From: Allobrachymonas denitrificans DSM 15123
GTDB lineage: Bacteria; Pseudomonadota; Gammaproteobacteria; Burkholderiales; Burkholderiaceae_C
Direction of reading: 5' to 3'
DNA length: 50,238 bases
NCBI RefSeq assembly: GCF_900110225.1
Contig: NZ_FOCW01000011.1
Location: forward strand, 1-50,238
The notes beneath the pieces are model-generated. The model was not told the DNA's origin and searched no databases. It saw only the letters and a program-made list of their open reading frames with translations. Shown piece by piece: positions 45,384-50,238 of the stretch (position 1 is the first letter of the stretch; every line of letters starts with the position of its first letter). The translations under genes were made by a program, and so were the position numbers.

Positions 45384-45713
45384 TCAGTTGCCGACCGTCA
45401 CGTACACGTGGCACGTGGGCTTGCTGATGCGGTTACCGCGGCCTTTGGCGCGGGCGGTGAAGCGCTTGAGCGTCGGGCCCTGCTCGACGTAGATGGTTTT
45501 CACCTTCAGTTCGTCGATGTCGGCTCCGTCGTTGTGCTCGGCGTTGGCGATGGCGGATTCCAGGGCCTTCTTGATGATCACGGCAGCTTTCTTCTGCGTG
45601 AACGTCAGGATGTTCAGGGCCTGATCCACCTTCTTGCCACGAATCATGTCGGCGACCAGACGGCCCTTGTCGACCGACAGACGGACGCCACGAACAATTG
45701 CACGTGTTTCCAT
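45384..45713 (-). CDS. rplV: 50S ribosomal protein L22
   Basis: This is the 109-residue L22, whose hairpin lines the peptide exit tunnel. Conserved segments are [19 protein letters not shown] and [20 protein letters not shown], the latter being the tunnel hairpin region. It follows rpsS after 9 bp and precedes rpsC after 12 bp. Confidence 0.98.
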   Translation of the reverse strand: METRAIVRGVRLSVDKGRLVADMIRGKKVDQALNILTFTQKKAAVIIKKALESAIANAEHNDGADIDELKVKTIYVEQGPTLKRFTARAKGRGNRISKPTCHVYVTVGN

Positions 45714-45722
45714 GGTCTTTCC

Positions 45723-45998
45723 TTATTTCTTCGCTTTTTTGTCTGCAGCGTGACCCTTGTAGGTACGCGTCAGGGCAAATTCACCCAGCTTGTGGCCAAC
45801 CATCTGGTCGGTCACATAGACAGGCACGTGCTGCTTGCCGTTGTGCACGGCGATCGTCAGACCGATGAACTCGGGCAGGATCATGGAGCGACGCGACCAG
45901 GTCTTGACGGGCTTCTTGTCGTTGGTTTCGACGGCCTTTTCAACCTTGGCCATCAGGTGATGGTCAACGAATGGACCCTTTTTGAGAGAACGAGCCAT
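45723..45998 (-). CDS. rpsS: 30S ribosomal protein S19
   Basis: This is the 91-residue S19 of the small subunit head. [20 protein letters not shown] and [20 protein letters not shown] are highly conserved. It lies 10 bp after rplB and 9 bp before rplV. Confidence 0.98.
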   Translation of the reverse strand: MARSLKKGPFVDHHLMAKVEKAVETNDKKPVKTWSRRSMILPEFIGLTIAVHNGKQHVPVYVTDQMVGHKLGEFALTRTYKGHAADKKAKK

Positions 45999-46008
45999 TG
46001 TTTACCCC

Positions 46009-46836
46009 TTATTTCTTGCGACGCGACACAATCATGGACTGCGTGCGGCGGTTGTTACGCGTACGATAACCCTTGGTCAGGTTGCCCCACGGATCGACAG
46101 GCGCCATGCCGGTACCGGTACGGCCCTCACCACCACCATGCGGGTGGTCGATCGGGTTCATGGCCACGCCACGCACGGTCGGGCGGATACCCATCCAGCG
46201 CTTGGCACCGGCCTTGCCCAGCTGACGCAGGCTGTGTTCACCGTTGGCCACTTCACCAATGGTGGCGCGGCACTCGATGTGGATCTTGCGCACTTCGCCC
46301 GAACGCATGCGGACCTGGGCGTAGACGCCTTCGCGGGCCAGCAGGGTAGCGTAGGTACCGGCGGAACGTGCAATCTGCGCGCCCTTGCCCGGCTTGAGCT
46401 CGATGCAGTGAATCGTGGAACCGACCGGAATGTTGCGGATCGGCAGGGTGTTGCCCACGCGGATCGGCGCTTCGGAGCCGCTCACGATGCTGGCGCCCAC
46501 TTCCAGGTAGCGCGGAGCAATGTGGTAGCGGCGCTCGCCGTCGGCGTAGCACACCAGCGCGATGTGCGCGGTACGGTTCGGATCGTATTCGATACGCTCG
46601 ACCTTGGCGGGGATGCCGTCCTTGTCAGCGCGCACGAAATCGACCACACGATAGTGGTGACGGTGACCGCCGCCCTTGTGGCGCACGGTGATGTGACCGT
46701 TGTTGTTACGGCCGGCCTTCTGGAACTGGGGTTCCAGCAGGGGGGCGTAGCCTGCACCCTTGTGCAGGTGGTCACGGGAGACCTTCACTGCATGGCGGCG
46801 GCCAGCAGAGGTCGGTTTGATCTGGATAACAGCCAT
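46009..46836 (-). CDS. rplB: 50S ribosomal protein L2
   Basis: This is the 275-residue L2, near the peptidyl-transferase centre. The hallmark [15 protein letters not shown], with its essential histidine, is present, as are the KPTSAGRR N-terminus and the basic C-terminus. It is 2 bp after rplW and 10 bp before rpsS. Confidence 0.98.
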   Translation of the reverse strand: MAVIQIKPTSAGRRHAVKVSRDHLHKGAGYAPLLEPQFQKAGRNNNGHITVRHKGGGHRHHYRVVDFVRADKDGIPAKVERIEYDPNRTAHIALVCYADGERRYHIAPRYLEVGASIVSGSEAPIRVGNTLPIRNIPVGSTIHCIELKPGKGAQIARSAGTYATLLAREGVYAQVRMRSGEVRKIHIECRATIGEVANGEHSLRQLGKAGAKRWMGIRPTVRGVAMNPIDHPHGGGEGRTGTGMAPVDPWGNLTKGYRTRNNRRTQSMIVSRRKK

Positions 46837-46838
46837 GA

Positions 46839-47153
46839 TTAAGCAGCCTCCCCGGACAGGTTCAGTTCAGAGCCTTCCTTCAGCGTCACATAGGCCTTGC
46901 GCACGTTGTTGCGACGGCCGATGGAACGGCCAAAGCGCTTGACCTTGCCCTTGGTGTTGACCACGGAAACGCCAGTCACCTCGACCTTGAACAGCAGTTC
47001 AACAGCGGCCTTGATTTCGGGCTTGGTAGCGTCCTGCAGCACCTTGAAGGTGACGGCATTGGACTTCTCGGCAACCAGGGTGGCCTTTTCGGACACGACG
47101 GGAGCCACGAGGACGGCCATCAGACGGCCTTCGTCAAACTTGTTGGCGCTCAT
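46839..47153 (-). CDS. rplW: 50S ribosomal protein L23
   Basis: This is the 104-residue L23, the docking site for trigger factor and SRP at the exit tunnel. [20 protein letters not shown] and [19 protein letters not shown] are conserved. It overlaps the rplD stop by 4 bp and ends 2 bp before rplB. Confidence 0.98.
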   Translation of the reverse strand: MSANKFDEGRLMAVLVAPVVSEKATLVAEKSNAVTFKVLQDATKPEIKAAVELLFKVEVTGVSVVNTKGKVKRFGRSIGRRNNVRKAYVTLKEGSELNLSGEAA

Positions 47154-47773
47154 GCGAACATCTCCTGCAGTTTGTCGATGGCACCCTTGGTGACCAGCAC
47201 TTTCTTGTAGTACACCAGAGACAGCGGATCGACATAACGCGGCTCCACAACCAGCACATTGCCCAGGTTGCGGGAAGCCAGGTACAGGTTCTCATCCAGT
47301 TCTTCGGTGATCACCAGTACGGAATCCAGATTCATGGCCTTGAACTTGGAAGCCAGACCCTTGGTCTTGGGGCTGTCCACTTTCAGGGAATCGACCACGG
47401 ACAGGCGACCGTCGCGCACGAGCTGCGACAGGATCACGGCCATGCCGGCGCGGTACATCTTCTTGTTGATCTTCTGGCTGAAATTTTCTTCCGGGCTGTT
47501 CGGGAAAGCGCGACCGCCTCCACGCCAGATCGGGGAAGACGTCATACCTGCACGAGCGTTGCCGGTGCCCTTCTGGCGGAACGGCTTCTTCGTGGAGTGC
47601 TTGACCTCTTGACGGTCTTTCTGCTTGCGGGTGCCTTGACGGGCGTTGGCCTGGTAGGCAACGACGATCTGGTGCACCAGGTCTTCGTTGTAGGCACGAC
47701 CGAACACGGTGTCCTGCGCATCCACCTTGGCGGCGGACTGGCCCTGGTCATTCAGGAGTTCGATTTGCATCAC
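47150..47773 (-). CDS. rplD: 50S ribosomal protein L4
   Basis: This is the 207-residue L4. The extended-loop segment [20 protein letters not shown] and the [19 protein letters not shown]-terminus are present. In E. coli L4 also represses the S10 operon; whether it does so here is unknown, and the operon start is rearranged. It overlaps rplC and rplW by 4 bp each. Confidence 0.98.
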   Translation of the reverse strand: MMQIELLNDQGQSAAKVDAQDTVFGRAYNEDLVHQIVVAYQANARQGTRKQKDRQEVKHSTKKPFRQKGTGNARAGMTSSPIWRGGGRAFPNSPEENFSQKINKKMYRAGMAVILSQLVRDGRLSVVDSLKVDSPKTKGLASKFKAMNLDSVLVITEELDENLYLASRNLGNVLVVEPRYVDPLSLVYYKKVLVTKGAIDKLQEMFA

Positions 47774-48444
47774 TTGGCTCCTTCAACTGCTTTGGCCTTG
47801 ACTGCCGGACGGACGGACACGAAGCCGCCCTTGGAGCCAGGAATGGCACCCTTGATCATCAGCAGCTGGCGGGCTTCATCGATACGCACCACGGACAGGT
47901 TCTGCGTGGTCACGGTCTCGTCGCCCATGTGGCCGGTCATTTTCTTGCCAGGGAACACGCGACCCGGATCCTGGGCCATGGAGATGGAACCCGGAACGTT
48001 GTGGGAACGGCTGTTACCGTGGGAAGCGCGCTGGGAACCGAAGTTGTGGCGCTTGATGGTACCGGCGTAGCCCTTGCCGATGGAAGTGCCCTGCACGTCG
48101 ACCTTCTGGCCAACGGAGAACAGTTCGGCGACGGGCAGCGTGGCGCCAGCGGCGTACTTGCCGGCGACCTCGTCGGTCACGCGGAATTCCTGGGTGATTT
48201 CACCGGCTTCGACGCCGGCCTTGGCCAGATGGCCGGCCTGGGGCTTGGTCACGCGGGAAGCGCGGCGCTTGCCGAAAGTGACCTGCAGGGCCACATAGCC
48301 GTCGTTGGCGTCGGTCTTGACCTGGGTCACGCGGTTGTCGGACACGTCCACCACCGTGACGGGGATCGCATCCCCCTCATCGGTGAAGACACGCATCATG
48401 CCCACCTTGCGGCCCAGCAAACCCAAGTGTTTGCTCAGACTCAT
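47770..48444 (-). CDS. rplC: 50S ribosomal protein L3
   Basis: This is the 224-residue L3. [20 protein letters not shown] is the N-terminal hallmark, and the loop around [20 protein letters not shown] includes the glutamine methylated in E. coli. The ATG at 48444 is the family start; the open frame upstream lies in the leader. A promoter at 48579-48607 and the rpsJ terminator at 48652-48678 show that rplC heads its own transcript. Confidence 0.97.
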   Translation of the reverse strand: MSLSKHLGLLGRKVGMMRVFTDEGDAIPVTVVDVSDNRVTQVKTDANDGYVALQVTFGKRRASRVTKPQAGHLAKAGVEAGEITQEFRVTDEVAGKYAAGATLPVAELFSVGQKVDVQGTSIGKGYAGTIKRHNFGSQRASHGNSRSHNVPGSISMAQDPGRVFPGKKMTGHMGDETVTTQNLSVVRIDEARQLLMIKGAIPGSKGGFVSVRPAVKAKAVEGAK

Positions 48445-48578
48445 TGTTTTCTCCGTAACTTTCACCGCGACCGACTGCAATTGGCCAGCCGCGTGTTGGT
48501 GTGAAAGACTGTTAATAAAACTCCCTGCACTGGCTGGATGCACGCAAAAAACGCGCGCAAAAGTGCACGAAGCCTTGT

Positions 48579-48607
48579 ATTCTAGGACGGCTGATCTGCT
48601 TTTGCAA
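48579..48607 (-). promoter_or_regulatory. Promoter of the rplC-rpsQ transcript
   Basis: On the minus strand, TTGCAA (48602-48607) and TAGAAT (48579-48584) are separated by exactly 17 bp, close to the sigma-70 consensus. It lies just after the rpsJ terminator. The predicted leader to rplC is about 130 nt and contains complementary CCAGCC and GGCTGG segments that could pair over a long range. Confidence 0.75.
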
Positions 48608-48651
48608 TAGCCTGTATTGCGAAACGCATGGAAAAGCCACATCCCGGAACG

Positions 48652-48678
48652 AAAAAGACCGGGTATCGCTACCCGGTC
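48652..48678 (-). terminator. Intrinsic terminator after rpsJ
   Basis: A perfect 9-bp stem (GACCGGGTA and TACCCGGTC, 48657-48678) with a TCGC/GCGA loop is followed on the minus strand by five T residues (48652-48656). It lies 40 bp after the rpsJ stop. Confidence 0.92.
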
Positions 48679-48717
48679 CGGAACTGCATCACGCAGGGGG
48701 CTTGCGCCCCGAGGCCA

Positions 48718-49029
48718 TTACTGCAGCTTGATCTCGACGTCCACGCCAGCCGGCAGGTCCAGCTTCATCAGGGCGTCAACCGTCTTGTCGGTCGGGTCGA
48801 CGATGTCCATCAGACGCTGGTGCGTGCGGATTTCGAACTGGTCGCGGCTGCTCTTGTTGACGTGCGGGGAACGCAGGATGTCGAAACGCTTCATGCGCGT
48901 CGGCAGGGGCACGGGACCCTTGACGATGGCGCCGGTGCGCTTGGCGGTGTCAACGATTTCAGCTGCGGACTGGTCGATCAGCTTGTAGTCGAAGGCTTTC
49001 AGACGGATGCGGATTTTTTGCTTGGACAT
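48718..49029 (-). CDS. rpsJ: 30S ribosomal protein S10 (NusE)
   Basis: This is the 103-residue S10, which also acts as NusE in transcription antitermination. [20 protein letters not shown] and [20 protein letters not shown] are the conserved parts. It starts 18 bp after tuf and ends before a strong intrinsic terminator, so its transcript is separate from the rest of the S10 operon, unlike E. coli. Confidence 0.98.
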   Translation of the reverse strand: MSKQKIRIRLKAFDYKLIDQSAAEIVDTAKRTGAIVKGPVPLPTRMKRFDILRSPHVNKSSRDQFEIRTHQRLMDIVDPTDKTVDALMKLDLPAGVDVEIKLQ

Positions 49030-49047
49030 GTTCTTGTTTCCTTCGGA

Positions 49048-50238
49048 TTACGCGATGATCTTGGCAACAACGCCGGCGCCGACGGTACGGCCGCCTTCGC
49101 GGATGGCGAAACGCAGACCTTCTTCCATGGCGATCGGGGCGATCAGCTTGACGGTGATCGACACGTTGTCACCCGGCATCACCATTTCCTTGTCGGCCGG
49201 CAGCTCGATGGCGCCAGTCACGTCGGTGGTGCGGAAGTAGAACTGCGGACGGTAGTTGTTGAAGAACGGCGTGTGACGGCCACCTTCGTCCTTGGACAGA
49301 ACATACACCTCGGCGGTGAACTCGGTGTGCGGCTTGATGGAGCCCGGCTTGCACAGCACCTGGCCGCGCTCGACGTCTTCACGCTTGGTGCCGCGCAGCA
49401 GGATACCCACGTTGTCGCCAGCCTGGCCCTGATCCAGCAGCTTGCGGAACATTTCCACGCCCGTGCAGGTCGTCTTCTGGGTTTCCTTGATACCGACGAT
49501 CTCGATTTCCTCGCCGACCTTGATGATGCCGCGCTCGACGCGACCGGTCACCACGGTACCGCGGCCGGAGATGGAGAACACGTCTTCCACCGGCATCAGG
49601 AACGCACCGTCAACAGCACGCTCGGGAGCGGGGATGTAGGAGTCCAGCGCCTCGGCCAGCTGCATGATGGCGCCTTCGCCCAGCTCGCCCGTGTCGCCTT
49701 CCAGCGCCAGCTTGGCAGAACCCTTGATGATGGGGGTGTCGTCGCCGGGGAAGTCGTACTTGCTCAGCAGTTCGCGCACTTCCATCTCGACCAGTTCCAG
49801 CAGCTCGGCGTCATCAACCATGTCGCACTTGTTCAGGAACACGATGATGTAGGGCACGCCCACCTGGCGGGACAGCAGGATGTGTTCGCGGGTCTGGGGC
49901 ATCGGGCCGTCAGCGGCGGAGCACACCAGAATGGCGCCGTCCATCTGGGCAGCACCGGTAATCATGTTCTTCACGTAGTCGGCGTGGCCGGGGCAGTCAA
50001 CGTGCGCGTAGTGGCGGTTGGCCGTCTCGTACTCGACGTGCGAGGTGTTGATCGTGATGCCGCGGGCCTTCTCTTCGGGCGCGTTGTCGATCTGGCTGTA
50101 GTCACGCGCTTCGCCGCCGAACTTCTTGGACAGCACCGTGGCGATTGCCGCAGTCAGGGTGGTCTTGCCGTGGTCCACGTGACCGATGGTGCCGACGTTC
50201 ACGTGCGGCTTGGTCCGTTCAAACTTTTCCTTGGCCAT
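49048..50238 (-). CDS. tuf: Elongation factor Tu
   Basis: This is the complete 396-residue EF-Tu; the start codon is the last three bases of the window. The GTP-binding motifs are GHVDHGKT (residues 19-26), DCPGHADY and NKCDMVDD. It delivers aminoacyl-tRNA to the ribosome. Beta-proteobacteria usually carry a second copy elsewhere, which cannot be checked here. It is co-oriented with rpsJ, 18 bp apart, and its promoter lies beyond the window. Confidence 0.98.
   Translation of the reverse strand: MAKEKFERTKPHVNVGTIGHVDHGKTTLTAAIATVLSKKFGGEARDYSQIDNAPEEKARGITINTSHVEYETANRHYAHVDCPGHADYVKNMITGAAQMDGAILVCSAADGPMPQTREHILLSRQVGVPYIIVFLNKCDMVDDAELLELVEMEVRELLSKYDFPGDDTPIIKGSAKLALEGDTGELGEGAIMQLAEALDSYIPAPERAVDGAFLMPVEDVFSISGRGTVVTGRVERGIIKVGEEIEIVGIKETQKTTCTGVEMFRKLLDQGQAGDNVGILLRGTKREDVERGQVLCKPGSIKPHTEFTAEVYVLSKDEGGRHTPFFNNYRPQFYFRTTDVTGAIELPADKEMVMPGDNVSITVKLIAPIAMEEGLRFAIREGGRTVGAGVVAKIIA

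Overview
The window is a chromosomal segment of a GC-rich betaproteobacterium. The order Burkholderiales is likely, and a Comamonadaceae-like member is my best guess. This rests on gene content and order (tuf-rpsJ-S10 operon, atpIBEFHAGDC, ybeD-lipB-lipA, a permease-less PTS, benABCDE) and protein style, not on a database search. Coding density is high, and most genes are ordinary housekeeping or catabolic genes.

Layout. (1) 1-342: the right end of an IS5-type insertion sequence, cut by the window edge. (2) 637-1995: an NSS-family sodium symporter. (3) 2001-7581: a valine/isobutyrate module. A short-chain acyl-CoA type regulator is divergent from mmsA, an acyl-CoA dehydrogenase and mmsB; four TTTGCAAA-like boxes lie in the divergent region. 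(4) 8230-16204: a benzoate module. The benABCDE genes and a second, AAHS-type transporter run leftward from a divergent BenM/CatR-type LysR gene. The intergenic region holds an exact ATAC-N7-GTAT operator and a good sigma-70 promoter. (5) 16295-18597: a Tat-exported PhoX-type phosphatase with a Pho-box-like promoter, then tRNA-Arg(CCG) on the other strand. (6) 18925-23900: a membrane-anchored di-heme cytochrome c, an uncharacterised gene paired with a YheT-type hydrolase, and a lemA-TPM-TPM operon. (7) 24013-24214: an inverted repeat and a 21-unit heptanucleotide tandem array in non-coding DNA. (8) 24332-31475: the complete F1Fo ATP synthase operon on the minus strand. (9) 31847-34865: the lipoate operon (ybeD-like, lipB, lipA) with a DMT transporter. 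(10) 35136-36520: speD-speE. (11) 36589-40372: Enzyme I, HPr and EIIA of a regulatory PTS behind an MFS transporter. (12) 40593-43353: a thioredoxin-like protein, cytochrome c', a cytochrome b561-type protein, a GNAT acetyltransferase and a YdhR-like small protein. (13) 43487-50238: the S10 ribosomal operon from rpsQ back to rplC, then rpsJ and tuf, all on the minus strand. A terminator and a new promoter separate rpsJ from rplC.

I found no convincing defence island, prophage, CRISPR array or clearly novel enzyme system. The points most worth checking are regulatory: the TTTGCAAA boxes of the valine module, the BenM site, the Pho box, the split between rpsJ and rplC, and the heptanucleotide array. 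Two uncharacterised features also merit a look: the 184-aa protein next to the YheT hydrolase, and the 260-bp gap with a near-perfect palindrome inside the valine operon.
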